Origin: Candidatus Cloacimonas sp.
GTDB lineage: Bacteria > Cloacimonadota > Cloacimonadia > Cloacimonadales > Cloacimonadaceae
DNA length: 61,051 nucleotides
Assembly (NCBI GenBank): GCA_035403355.1
Contig: DAONFA010000009.1
Span: forward strand, 1 to 61,051
Reading direction: 5' to 3'
Below, in pieces: positions 35,110-43,604 of this stretch. The position numbers and the translations under genes are program-made. Numbering within the stretch: position 1 is the first letter of the stretch; every line of letters starts with the position of its first letter. Under the pieces are notes generated by a model, which saw only the letters and a list, made by a program, of their open reading frames with translations, was not told where the DNA came from and searched no databases.

Positions 35110-36012
35110 TCAGCTAAACCAATAAATTAGCCAAGGAACATAGAACAAAGCAATAAAAATGGAAATAGAAACAATCGTAGCGGCAAACTCTCTATCCAAA
35201 TTTTCCAGATTGGAAAAAATAAGAGTATTAAAACCGATAGGTAAAGCAGAACAAACAGTTACTACCGTTCCGGTTATTCCTTTTAAACCCAAAAGAGCAG
35301 AAAGGGCAATTCCAATTCCCAAGCCCACGCCCATTCTAATGAAAATGGCAATTGCTGCTTTCCCGATATTACAGCGTCGGGGATTAAAATATAGCCCCAG
35401 GGCGATCATCATCAAAGGCACGGTTGGTTGCCCCAGCAAATTCAAAAAGTTTAAAGCCAGAGGAGGCATCGGCAGCCGGGATAATTTCCAGGATAGGGCA
35501 ATTACCAAAGCCCATAACGGAGGCAAACGCAAGAACTTCTTCCACTCAACTTTCCCTGTTTTTCCGTTATCTCCATATTTTATGGCATTGTAATAGGTGA
35601 AAGTAAAAATCATAAAGGTATTGCCAATATCAAACAGCGACGCTCTGGCAAGTCCTTCATTGCCAAAAGCGGCAAAGAAAAAAGGCAGAGCATAAGCTGT
35701 ATTCATAATCATTGTACCCACCAGAAAACTGCCGAAAGTGGTTTTCTCCATCTTCAAGTATTTTCCTGTAATGCGGGAGATGCAATACATTGAAAAAACC
35801 ACGATAACAGCCGTGAAAGGAATTAATGCCATCTCCGCTTGCAGCTGAATGTTCGCAATTGCAATAATCGTTAACGCGGGTAAACAAACATTCAGCACTA
35901 CCCGTAAAAGCACTGGAGCATCATCTTTAGACAATAGTTTCAGCAGTTTAAAGGCAATACCGATAAAAAAAGCCAGAATGAGGGGAATTATCTTTTCAAT
36001 AAAAGGATTCAT
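35110..36012 (-). CDS. AEC family transporter
   Basis: A 300-residue membrane protein with about ten helices, beginning NPFIEKIIPLILAFFIGIAFK. It has the two-half layout of the auxin-efflux-carrier (AEC) family and conserved proline and asparagine sites such as LNVCLPALTIIAIAN and LGQPTVPLMMIALGLYF. Bacterial members export or import organic acids such as malate or lactate; the substrate cannot be read. Its ATG overlaps the stop of the phosphate permease gene (ATGA), so it is the third gene of the DUF47-Pit-AEC run. Confidence 0.88.
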   Translation of the reverse strand: MNPFIEKIIPLILAFFIGIAFKLLKLLSKDDAPVLLRVVLNVCLPALTIIAIANIQLQAEMALIPFTAVIVVFSMYCISRITGKYLKMEKTTFGSFLVGTMIMNTAYALPFFFAAFGNEGLARASLFDIGNTFMIFTFTYYNAIKYGDNGKTGKVEWKKFLRLPPLWALVIALSWKLSRLPMPPLALNFLNLLGQPTVPLMMIALGLYFNPRRCNIGKAAIAIFIRMGVGLGIGIALSALLGLKGITGTVVTVCSALPIGFNTLIFSNLENLDREFAATIVSISIFIALFYVPWLIYWFS

Positions 36013-37490
36013 CGGGAAGGTGGAAAATAGAAGGTGCGAAACAGCAGGTTAAATTGCTCTTCCAGGTTTTGATTGTAAAGTTTATCTCTTTCGCCAAGCT
36101 CTTTCCTTTTTTGCCACGAAGGGTCTTGGGAAAGCGTTTCTTCCAGCTGCCATTTATGTTTGAATTCTCTGTTTTCCAGTTTTATTAGTGCCTCCAGCTG
36201 CTTTTGACTAAAATGATTTGCCAACCCTTTATCCAAAAGCAGTTTCGTGTTTACCTGCAAAGGATACACTTCCGCAATGCGAATAATTTTCAGCATTTCG
36301 GAACGCGAAAAATATTTCTCGCCCCCTAATTCTTTATACACCTCCATCTCTCTATCAAATCTATGACCATTAACAGATGAGAGATGGCTTGTATCCAGCC
36401 CTTCTTTTTCTATTTGCTGAATAGTTATGCGGTTGAAAGTATAAACCGTTTGCTGAAAGACAGTTTGCTCAAAAACATTCTGAACGATAAACAAAGCAAT
36501 GAAAGCAAAGACAAAAGCAATCACCGGGGCAGCTATCCAAGCCAGCGAAACCTTGCCTAAGATATTGTAACGAATATTCTTGCCACCTTTCACAAGACCA
36601 ATTCCCACAACCGCTCCAACGATTACTTGAGTAGAAGAAACAGGCACTAAAGGAAGGGGAGGCAAACCTATACTCAAAAGCAGATTTTGCAACCCCCGCG
36701 AGGCAAAGATAAAAAGCACAATCGCTTCAGCCGTTACAGCTATGAGAGCAGTTACAGGAGAAAGATGAAAGATGTCCTTCCCCACGGTTCGCATAACTTT
36801 TTGAGAATAGGTGTATATTCCTACAATAATTGAAATTGCACCTAAAATATAGAGCTGCTGCACCGCCGAAAGAGTAAAACCACCTAAATTAAGATCTTTG
36901 AAAGGAGTTACCGGCACAAAAACCCCAACAACATTAGCAATATTATTGGCTCCTAAAGAAAAAGCACCAAAAGCCCCAATTACAATTAAACCCAAACGCG
37001 TATAAACATCCTGCTCCAAAAGATGAATCCTACCCCTATTGATGATGGGACGAATTAAGTAGAAAAGCAAAGCAGCAATAATTCCGGAAAGCACAAAGGC
37101 AATAACCCAGCTGGAAACAATAGTTAGTAAACTACGATAATCGGTTAACCGACCTGAAAAATAGTTCCAGCCAATAATTGCACCTACAATTGTTTGGGAG
37201 GTGGAAACCGGAATGCCTGTTCTAACAATAGCGGTAATTGTTAAGGCAGCTGCCAGGGCAACTGTGAAAGCACCTCCTAAAGCATCAACACTACCCAAAC
37301 GACCCAAAGTTCCGGAAGGACCGCTGCCCTCCAAAACCGCTCCTAAAAAGATGAAAATAGAGGCAATTAAAGCAGCGGTCTTGAATTTCAACATTCTGGT
37401 TTCTACCGCAGCACCAAAAATATTGCCTGTATCGTTAGCCCCTAAAGACCAACCTAAAAAAAGTCCGCTGAGTAAATAGATAAATATCAT
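36009..37490 (-). CDS. Pit family inorganic phosphate permease with long C-terminal extension
   Basis: A 493-residue phosphate/cation symporter. The two Pit signatures GANDTGNIFGAAV (early) and GANNIANVVGVF (second half) are intact, with about ten membrane helices. The last ~140 residues (after FIALFIVQNVF) are hydrophilic, rich in charged residues (KEGLDTSHLSSVNGHRFDRE, EETLSQDPSWQKRKELGERD), and not part of the permease core. They may be a regulatory domain. The ATG follows the DUF47 stop directly (TAA-ATG), the usual pairing of Pit with its PhoU-like partner. Confidence 0.93.
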   Translation of the reverse strand: MIFIYLLSGLFLGWSLGANDTGNIFGAAVETRMLKFKTAALIASIFIFLGAVLEGSGPSGTLGRLGSVDALGGAFTVALAAALTITAIVRTGIPVSTSQTIVGAIIGWNYFSGRLTDYRSLLTIVSSWVIAFVLSGIIAALLFYLIRPIINRGRIHLLEQDVYTRLGLIVIGAFGAFSLGANNIANVVGVFVPVTPFKDLNLGGFTLSAVQQLYILGAISIIVGIYTYSQKVMRTVGKDIFHLSPVTALIAVTAEAIVLFIFASRGLQNLLLSIGLPPLPLVPVSSTQVIVGAVVGIGLVKGGKNIRYNILGKVSLAWIAAPVIAFVFAFIALFIVQNVFEQTVFQQTVYTFNRITIQQIEKEGLDTSHLSSVNGHRFDREMEVYKELGGEKYFSRSEMLKIIRIAEVYPLQVNTKLLLDKGLANHFSQKQLEALIKLENREFKHKWQLEETLSQDPSWQKRKELGERDKLYNQNLEEQFNLLFRTFYFPPSR

Positions 37491-38135
37491 TTAGAGCTGG
37501 CGCTTAATTACATAAATGGAAAGACGGTCACAAACAACTTGTGCGTAATCCGAAATTTTTTCTATATGATTGGCAAAATAACGCAGCTGACTTTTTTGAG
37601 AGAGTTCAATATCCATATTGAATATTTCCCTCCGCAATCGTTCCCCTAAGTGATCTGCTTCGCGCTCAAAAAAATAGACCTTATGAATGTAATTATTAAC
37701 GGCAGCCAGGTCTCTAAAAAAAGAACGCACCGCAAAAGAAAGCTGTTCTACAGCATTACTTGAGGACTTAGTAGTTTGCATCCACAGGTCATTTAAGCAA
37801 TTAGGAATTTGGGGCAGTTCAATGGAAAACTGCACCAGCGAATCCTTAATATTATCAATAACTTCATCGGTATTTTCCAAAATAGCAAGAACATCACCTC
37901 TGTTTTCAGGAATCAGCGTGCGTTCATAAAGAAAGCGTTCAATGCTAACTCTTAAATCATCTGCCCGATGTTCATTTTCCCTTATTTGGGCAAGACGGTT
38001 TTCAAATTGGTCAATCCGGTTATTGAGATAATCTTCAATTGCCAGCTCAAAAGTGGTAGAGGAATCGCTTAAAATATCCAGAAAAGCATCAATTTGCGTT
38101 TCAATAAACCGGGTAGTTTTTAAAATTAAAGCCAT
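37491..38135 (-). CDS. DUF47 (PhoU-like) Pit accessory protein
   Basis: A 214-residue all-helical protein of the DUF47/TIGR00153 family, a PhoU-like partner encoded next to Pit permeases and thought to control them. Helical bundle features are visible: AEDYLNNRIDQFENRLAQIREN with EHRADDLR (metal-binding E-x3-D type) and FFEREADHLGERLRREIF. It starts the run to the Pit and AEC genes, with GGGAGAG upstream of the ATG. Confidence 0.9.
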   Translation of the reverse strand: MALILKTTRFIETQIDAFLDILSDSSTTFELAIEDYLNNRIDQFENRLAQIRENEHRADDLRVSIERFLYERTLIPENRGDVLAILENTDEVIDNIKDSLVQFSIELPQIPNCLNDLWMQTTKSSSNAVEQLSFAVRSFFRDLAAVNNYIHKVYFFEREADHLGERLRREIFNMDIELSQKSQLRYFANHIEKISDYAQVVCDRLSIYVIKRQL

Positions 38136-38250
38136 CTTCTCTCCCTGAGAGTTATAATTTCATCAATTTTATGATATTAACCAGAAAAAGAGGCACTACT
38201 TTCTGTCAAGCAGGAAAATAAAAAAGGTTAGCCAGTGAAGTGAAAACCAA

Positions 38251-38347
38251 GCCCTCAAGACCTCCCGCCCCCAAGACCTCTCGCCCTCAAGACCTCAAGA
38301 CCTCTCGCCCTCAAGACCTCAAGACCCCTCGCCCCCAAGACCTCAAG
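38251..38347 (-). repeat. CAAGACCTC / TCGCCC tandem tract overlapping the 3' end of the aminotransferase gene
   Basis: About nine CAAGACC(T)C units mixed with CTCGCCCTC units. The TGA of the aminotransferase (38343-38345, read on the minus strand) lies inside the last unit (GGTCTTGAGG). The rest of 38136-38250 shows nothing recognisable. Confidence 0.8.
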
Positions 38348-39410
38348 ACCAAAACTGTCTTATCGCACTAACAAACGCATCAACATCTTCCCTGCAGCTA
38401 ACAGTTACCCTTAAGCAATTTTGCAAACGCGGATGAGAGCCCACATCCCGCACGGCAATATCCTTCGTTAAAAGATAGCTAAAGAATTCAGGAGTTCGTT
38501 CATAAAGAGAAAAAGTGAGGAAATTGGTAGCAGAGGGATAAACCTTGATATTTTCTTTTGTCTTTAAGGTGGAAAAAAGCTCTTCCCGAAGCTTAATTGT
38601 CTGTTGCACCTGGTTTTGAAATATCTCCCGGTTTTCCAGAATAGTGAGGGCAAAAACCTGATTCAAAATAGAAGTATGAAAGGTAGTAAGCACTTTAGAA
38701 AGCTCATAAATATTTTCCGCTGAAGAAATTGCATAGCCAAAACGCAATCCCGCCGCAGAAAATGCCTTGGAAAAAGAACGCACTAAAATCAAATTGGGAT
38801 ATTGCCCTAATTTTCCTGCCAGAGTTTTACCCGAAAATTCAAAATATGTTTCATCTACCAGCACCAGTTTCTCTGGCAGAGCTTCAATTATCTGCAATAA
38901 TTGCTCTTCGGAAAACAAATTGCCGGTAGGATTATTAGGATTGCATAACACGGCTAAACGGCAATCGGGGTTACCGGCAAGTTCAAGATATTTTTCCGTG
39001 GAGAAACTGAAATCTTCGTTCAAATCCAATACGCACATTTTCAGACCCACCATAGCGCTAAAGGTTTGATAATCAAAATAGGAAGGTGCCAGGGAAACAG
39101 CATAGGAATTATCGGTTTCGCGCACTGCCAGAAAAATATGGTATAAAATATCGTCAGCGCCATTTCCCCAAAGCACATTTTCTTTATTTAACCGATTGCC
39201 AATATAGGAAGTTAACGCTGAATGCAGTTCATCGGTAACGGAAGAGAGATAACGGTTTAGCTCAATTTTATCCATCTTGGCTAAAAATGCCTGCATAATT
39301 GCCTGATAGGGATTTAGGCAGCTTTCGTTCAAACACATCATTCTTTTCCGCACGGGAACGTTAATTTTAGAGGGTTTTTTATTCTGCAAATCACTCCGGA
39401 AATAGGGCAT
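38343..39410 (-). CDS. Histidinol-phosphate-aminotransferase-like PLP enzyme
   Basis: A 355-residue fold-type I aminotransferase of the HisC/class II group. NPNNPTGNLFSEEQL is the cofactor-phosphate region, VLVDETYFEFSG holds the ring-stacking Asp, and VRSFSKAFSAAGLRFGY contains the PLP lysine. The size fits HisC, which makes histidinol phosphate from imidazole-acetol phosphate, but no other his gene is near, and related enzymes (CobD, aromatic aminotransferases) cannot be excluded. AAAGGAGAG precedes the ATG. Its stop codon lies in a tandem repeat. Confidence 0.82.
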   Translation of the reverse strand: MPYFRSDLQNKKPSKINVPVRKRMMCLNESCLNPYQAIMQAFLAKMDKIELNRYLSSVTDELHSALTSYIGNRLNKENVLWGNGADDILYHIFLAVRETDNSYAVSLAPSYFDYQTFSAMVGLKMCVLDLNEDFSFSTEKYLELAGNPDCRLAVLCNPNNPTGNLFSEEQLLQIIEALPEKLVLVDETYFEFSGKTLAGKLGQYPNLILVRSFSKAFSAAGLRFGYAISSAENIYELSKVLTTFHTSILNQVFALTILENREIFQNQVQQTIKLREELFSTLKTKENIKVYPSATNFLTFSLYERTPEFFSYLLTKDIAVRDVGSHPRLQNCLRVTVSCREDVDAFVSAIRQFWS

Positions 39411-39477
39411 TATTTTCTCTCCTTTTATGAATATTATAAGTTGAAACAGGGAAAAAGCAAAAGTGTAATTCGCAATT

Positions 39478-39511
39478 AATAAAAAGCCACGGGAGGAGTA
39501 CCCGTGGCTTT
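39478..39511 (-). terminator. Rho-independent terminator of the sigma/Spy operon
   Basis: On the minus strand AAAGCCACGGG (39501-39511) pairs with CCCGTGGCTTT (39483-39493), an 11-bp perfect stem with a 7-nt loop, followed by TTTTTATT. It lies 50 bp after the stop at 39561. As the stem is symmetric and faces a weaker T run on the other side, it could also act on the plus strand. Confidence 0.9.
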
Positions 39512-39560
39512 GTCTGTGTGTTGCTGAGGAGGGATTATTAGGGGCTTGTTTGTGTTCAGT

Positions 39561-40130
39561 TTATTTTTTGGGAGGTAATTTTCCTTCCGGCATTCCGAAG
39601 AATTCACATTCGCCGCATTCATTACAATTTTCCTTATTCTGCTGTTTGAATTCTTCAGCATTTTTATTGAATTTTTGTTTATGCATACCACCCTGAAACT
39701 GGGGCATATTTTTTTTCAGGGTTGCTTTTTGTTCAGCAGTAAGTTCTTTCATTCTATCAGCCAGAAAATCCACTTTAGCATCGGCTAAGACATTTTGTTT
39801 TGCGGTAATTTGTTTGTTCAATTCCTTTGCGCGCTGGTAGTTTTCATCTCTCAATGCCTTCTGTAAGTCAATTCTTAAATTTTCAATTTCGGCTTGCAAA
39901 GTGTTTTTGGTCTTTTCAAAATTGATTTTCAGCTCTTCAAATCTTTTCTTTTGAGCATCGGTAAGTTTCAATTCCTCAAGGCATTTCTGCATAGTCATTT
40001 CGGGGTTCGGGCTTTTAATTTCTTCTGTCTTGGCTCTTGAATTAGAGCGATCTTTAGGGGCATTTGTTTGGGCAAGTAAGGCACCGCAAACAAATATCAG
40101 GGTAAGGGTTAGGAACATTATTTTTTTCAT
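39561..40130 (-). CDS. Spy/CpxP-like periplasmic protein with a cysteine-rich tail
   Basis: A 189-residue exported protein with a signal peptide (1-20), then a long helical region with LTDAQKKRFEEL (residues about 56-67) and LTAEQKATLKK, the LTxxQ motifs of the Spy/CpxP family of periplasmic chaperones. The tail KENCNECGECEFFG carries three cysteines in a CxxCxxC pattern, suggesting metal binding, which is not usual for Spy. Its ATG overlaps the stop of the preceding gene (ATGA). Last gene of a sigma-factor operon, so it is probably a target and sensor of envelope stress. Confidence 0.85.
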   Translation of the reverse strand: MKKIMFLTLTLIFVCGALLAQTNAPKDRSNSRAKTEEIKSPNPEMTMQKCLEELKLTDAQKKRFEELKINFEKTKNTLQAEIENLRIDLQKALRDENYQRAKELNKQITAKQNVLADAKVDFLADRMKELTAEQKATLKKNMPQFQGGMHKQKFNKNAEEFKQQNKENCNECGECEFFGMPEGKLPPKK

Positions 40131-40579
40131 TTGTTTCTCCTGTCTTGGGATATATTTTTTCTGTTTAAGCGTTTTTTGGCAAATTCAGCTCGGCGCTGGA
40201 AGTGTTCTTTTGCTTCTTCTGCTGTTAAGGTCTTACGATAGGCAACCATTCTTTCCGCCAATCTTCTTTCCAGATTGTTTTGCGCCACCAGGGAAGAATC
40301 AATTAAAACATTAACTGTTGTCATATCTACGGGGTCTTTTGCCAGTTCCAGCATTAAGGAATGTTTGATATTTTCAAATTGATTCCTTAGCTTCCCGATT
40401 TCTTCATCCCGTTCAAAAGGAGGGTGACCAAAAGGAGGATGAGGACCACGCATTTCTGCTTCTTTTACAGGTGGTTGAGGATGGGGGTGAAACCAATGCA
40501 AATAAATGAAACTGCCAATAACGGCAAGATTGAAACTGACCGAAATCAGCAGAATTATTATTAACCAGCGTTTACTCAC
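40127..40579 (-). CDS. Membrane-anchored periplasmic heavy-metal-sensor-like protein
   Basis: About 150 residues: an N-terminal membrane anchor (RWLIIILLISVSFNLAVIGSF), a histidine- and proline-rich stretch (HWFHPHPQPPVKE, GPHPPFGHPPFE) that looks able to bind metal, then a helical domain with LTAEEAKEHFQRR, an LTxxQ-like motif. This matches the group called periplasmic heavy metal sensor. A start at ATG 40591 is open, but GTG 40579 has GGAG six bases upstream and is preferred. It overlaps the anti-sigma gene upstream and the Spy-like gene downstream. Confidence 0.78.
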   Translation of the reverse strand: MSKRWLIIILLISVSFNLAVIGSFIYLHWFHPHPQPPVKEAEMRGPHPPFGHPPFERDEEIGKLRNQFENIKHSLMLELAKDPVDMTTVNVLIDSSLVAQNNLERRLAERMVAYRKTLTAEEAKEHFQRRAEFAKKRLNRKNISQDRRNK

Positions 40580-41018
40580 CTTGTTCTCCATTTTTCGTTA
40601 TGTTGTCCAAAATTGTGTTTTCACCAAATTCACCATAAGCAACGGAAGTGTAAATAGTGGTTTCTTCTTTTGCGGGACTGGCAATATTATAGCTGACGGA
40701 GCCGACTTTAATGCCAGCCCATAAGCTTAAAGCAATAGTGAGCATTGCTGTAACGGGGGTAAGTTTATAGCGACGGAAAAACCCGGGACGACGATTATCA
40801 AGACGGTGCACCTTATCCATAATTTGTCCGTGAACCCAGGCAGGAAACTCTTCTTGGGGCAGAGCAGAAAGCATCCGCTTCAGTTTGGTAGCATTTCTCA
40901 GATAAGCTTTGCAAGCAGGACATTGATCCAGATGGGATAAAAGTTTTATTCCGGAACGGTCATCCAGTTCGCCATCAAGCTTTTTTTCCAGATAGCGTTG
41001 AGCTTTACTGCATCTCAT
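40572..41018 (-). CDS. Anti-sigma factor with zinc-finger domain
   Basis: A 148-residue protein with an N-terminal zf-HC2 module (HLDQCPACKAYL: H, then CxxC) that in this family holds an ECF sigma factor inactive, and a membrane helix near residues 88-106 (YKLTPVTAMLTIALSLWAG). A short periplasmic tail follows. Encoded 35 bp after an ECF sigma gene, it is its likely partner. Downstream genes encode proteins with envelope-stress or metal features, suggesting what the pair senses. Confidence 0.88.
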   Translation of the reverse strand: MRCSKAQRYLEKKLDGELDDRSGIKLLSHLDQCPACKAYLRNATKLKRMLSALPQEEFPAWVHGQIMDKVHRLDNRRPGFFRRYKLTPVTAMLTIALSLWAGIKVGSVSYNIASPAKEETTIYTSVAYGEFGENTILDNITKNGEQGE

Positions 41019-41053
41019 TTTTCTGCTCCTTTATCAAATTTTGTTTCCACTTA

Positions 41054-41551
41054 TTATACTCTTCCCTGCTCACTATCCTGCAAAACTTTTTTCCTCAAAA
41101 TCCTTTTTGCCCTTACCAGCAATGATTCCACGGCTTTTATGCTAATCCCCAAAGTAGCAGAAATTTCTTTGTAGGACATTTTTTCGTAATACTGTAATTG
41201 AATTACGGCTGCCAAACGCGGAGGCAAAGCGGAGATAGCATTTTTTAAGACAGAGAAATCCTGTTTGCCGGGATTGCCAGATTTTTCCGGAATTTGGTTG
41301 AATTTATCCGGCTCCAAATTTACATAGCGGGATTTCTGCTTCAGAAAACTGAGACATTTATTGTGCGCAGTTTTGTAAGTATAGGCAAGGGCAGTGTTTT
41401 CATCAATGCGTTCCAGATTTTGGTAAACCGCCAGGAAAACATTCTGCACGATGTCTAAGGCATCCTGCTCATTAGCACATATAGTTAGAACATAATGATA
41501 GATGCGCTTTTCGTTGGTTGTTAAAAATGCCTCAAAGTGTTCTTTTTTCAT
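41054..41551 (-). CDS. ECF RNA polymerase sigma factor
   Basis: About 165 residues with sigma regions 2 (IYHYVLTICANEQDALDIVQNVFLAVY) and 4 (LPPRLAAVIQLQYYEKMSYKEISATLGISIKAVESLLVRAKR). It directs transcription of its own operon and others when released from the anti-sigma factor. The frame opens at 41620, but the MKKEHFEAF start at 41551 matches the family and excludes an unlikely basic leader. The upstream region contains a hairpin repeat array that it shares with the divergent permease gene. Confidence 0.92.
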   Translation of the reverse strand: MKKEHFEAFLTTNEKRIYHYVLTICANEQDALDIVQNVFLAVYQNLERIDENTALAYTYKTAHNKCLSFLKQKSRYVNLEPDKFNQIPEKSGNPGKQDFSVLKNAISALPPRLAAVIQLQYYEKMSYKEISATLGISIKAVESLLVRAKRILRKKVLQDSEQGRV

Positions 41552-41654
41552 TTCGCTTATTTTTTTCTTTTTTTCTATTCTCTTAATTTCTGTTGTGCAA
41601 AAAACAGACCAAACCTGCAATAAAACTTGCTAATGTAGCCGGAACTTATTGTTA

Positions 41655-42006
41655 TTCCGGAGGGTTGACCTCCTGGTCAACCACCCTAATTGCTATTTTC
41701 TACTGAACGACGAGGACATTATCTTCCGGAGGGTTGACCTCCTGGTCAACCACCCTAATTGCTATTTTCGTTACCGAAAAAACCTTGTTTCTTTTGAACG
41801 ACGAGGACGTCGTTCTTCCGGATAAAAAACCCTGGTAGCAATTGAACGATGAGGACTTCATCTTCCGGAGGGTTGACCTCCTGGTCAACCACCCTGATTG
41901 CTATTTTCTACTGAACGACGAGGACATTGTCCTCCGGAGGGTTGACCTCCTGGTCAACCACCCTGATTGCTATTTTCTGCTGAACGACGAGGACATTGTT
42001 CTTCCT
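41655..42006 (+). repeat. A/B hairpin repeat array between divergent sigma and permease genes
   Basis: Four identical A hairpins GGTTGACC-TCCT-GGTCAACC (41664, 41732, 41870, 41940) alternate with B units starting GAACGACGAGGAC or GAACGATGAGGAC (about 41705, 41796, 41843, 41911, 41981). Only one B (41796) has the full 8-bp stem; the others are weakened. The unit A-accaccctRattgctattttc-B is about 69 bp. As both flanking genes start here, the array lies in their 5' regions. Confidence 0.9.
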
Positions 42007-42076
42007 GTTTTTTCAAAACTACCCAAAAACAAACCTTGACCAATTTCTACATTTTCAATTACAAGTATCAGCTAAG

Positions 42077-43333
42077 ATGATTAATAAAAGCATTGTTTAT
42101 CTCTCCCGCAAATACTTAAGCGGACGCAAAAGCAAAGGCATCGGCAAAACGCATTATCTTTGCCTGATTGGTATTACTTTGGGCGTTTTAGCTCTGCTTT
42201 GTGTAACTTCCGTAATGAATGGTTTTCGTTCCGATATCTATAACAGGATCACCGGCACTTTTTCTCAGGTTCGCATTACAGCAGATGCCGGAGCCACCGT
42301 TAAGGACTATCCTGTTCTCTGTAACCAGTTGCAAGATATGAAATTTGCTGCCAGTCCCGTAATTCGCAATGAACTTTTATTAAAATCAGGGCAGGTTATT
42401 TTACCGACATTGTGTTTTGGTATTGAACCTGATAGACACAAAAAAGTTTCTTCCCTGTTGCGGATAGCGGATAATCCGCACAGAGAAATAATCCAGGGCA
42501 TTTTAGCGGGAGATATTGTTCCCGAAACATTTAACGCTTCAGGAATTGCTTTAGGGGCTGGTTTAGCTTCTCAATTGGGGGTATATTTGGGAGATGAAAT
42601 TCAGGTTTTATCTCCTGTTTTCAATATTCCAACCGCTTTTGGAATGATCCCTCATATTCGTTTTCTGAAAGTGCAGGCAATCTTTGCGGCAGGAATGCCC
42701 GAATACGACCAAAATTTCAGTTTTATGAGCATAAACACGGCTGCCTTTTTTGCTTCCTATTCGCCTGGTGAAGCGGATTATATTGAAGTGAAACCTGTTA
42801 CAACCTCTTTATCCAAGAACATTATGTCCTCTCTAAAAAAGAGCTTTCCGGGTTATCAGATTGAGGATTGGAGCAGTTTTGATCCCAATCTCTATGCTGC
42901 CATCCGCTTTGAAAAATTCCTGATGTTTGTAATTATGCTTTTTATGTTTATCATCGCCAGCTTTAATTTAACGGGAAACCTGCTGAAAACTATTTCCCAA
43001 AAGAAACGGGAACTGGGGCTGCTAAAGGCATTGGGCTTAACCGATAAAGACCTGCAGGGCTTATTTTTGTTGCAGGCGCTTTTTTTATGTTCCGTAGGAA
43101 TTATAGTTGGGCTTAGTTTGGGCTCGTTTTTACTGCTCATCCAAAAATATACGGGAATTATAAAATTGGGTTCTGGCAGCGGCGAGGCAATTATTCTTCC
43201 CGTGAAATTTTTGTTCACAGATTATGCCCTGATAGTCGTTGTAGCTTATATTATAACCATTTTAAGCGTGCTATTGCCTCTTAAGCGTCTCAGCAAAATA
43301 AACGCGGTAGAACTAATTAAACGAGCCGTATAA
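42077..43333 (+). CDS. LolC/LolE-like ABC permease subunit
   Basis: A 418-residue inner-membrane protein with one N-terminal helix (YLCLIGITLGVLALLCVTSVMNGF), a large periplasmic MacB-PCD-like domain (about 45-260), and three C-terminal helices of the FtsX family (VIMLFMFIIASFNL; KKRELGLLKALGLTDKDL between; LIVVVAYIITILSVLLPLKRLSKI). It fits the LolC/E subunits that lift lipoproteins from the inner membrane. The ATPase LolD is not adjacent. The frame is open upstream into the repeat array, but ATG 42077 (MINKSIVYLSRKYL) is the family start; its ribosome binding site is weak. Confidence 0.87.
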   Translation: MINKSIVYLSRKYLSGRKSKGIGKTHYLCLIGITLGVLALLCVTSVMNGFRSDIYNRITGTFSQVRITADAGATVKDYPVLCNQLQDMKFAASPVIRNELLLKSGQVILPTLCFGIEPDRHKKVSSLLRIADNPHREIIQGILAGDIVPETFNASGIALGAGLASQLGVYLGDEIQVLSPVFNIPTAFGMIPHIRFLKVQAIFAAGMPEYDQNFSFMSINTAAFFASYSPGEADYIEVKPVTTSLSKNIMSSLKKSFPGYQIEDWSSFDPNLYAAIRFEKFLMFVIMLFMFIIASFNLTGNLLKTISQKKRELGLLKALGLTDKDLQGLFLLQALFLCSVGIIVGLSLGSFLLLIQKYTGIIKLGSGSGEAIILPVKFLFTDYALIVVVAYIITILSVLLPLKRLSKINAVELIKRAV

Positions 43334-43377
43334 ACCCCTTTCCCTTTATAATTCGCTCCCGATATTTTGCCAAATAG

Positions 43378-43423
43378 ATTCCCGTATCTTTCCCGTATCG
43401 CAATATGGGAACGATATGGGAAT
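43378..43423. repeat. 46-bp palindrome, family copy 3
   Basis: ATTCCCGTATCTTTCCCGTA faces CAATATGGGAACGATATGGGAAT with several G-U type pairs. Same family as 3097-3138 and 19651-19696. Here it lies after the permease gene and could also act as a 3' end structure. The rest of 43334-43604 holds nothing recognisable. Confidence 0.7.
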
Positions 43424-43604
43424 GATACAAGATGCATATCCCCGCCAGGAAAGGAATTTTTTAGAAAATACATCCTGCGAAGGCAGTTAAATTTGCAAAA
43501 CGATATCACCTTTACCAGGCAACCTATCCCTTTTCTTCCAATTTCTTCAGCGTTTTCTTCATTTCTTCTTGACGCCAAGAGCGTTTGCGAAAAAAAAGGT
43601 AACT

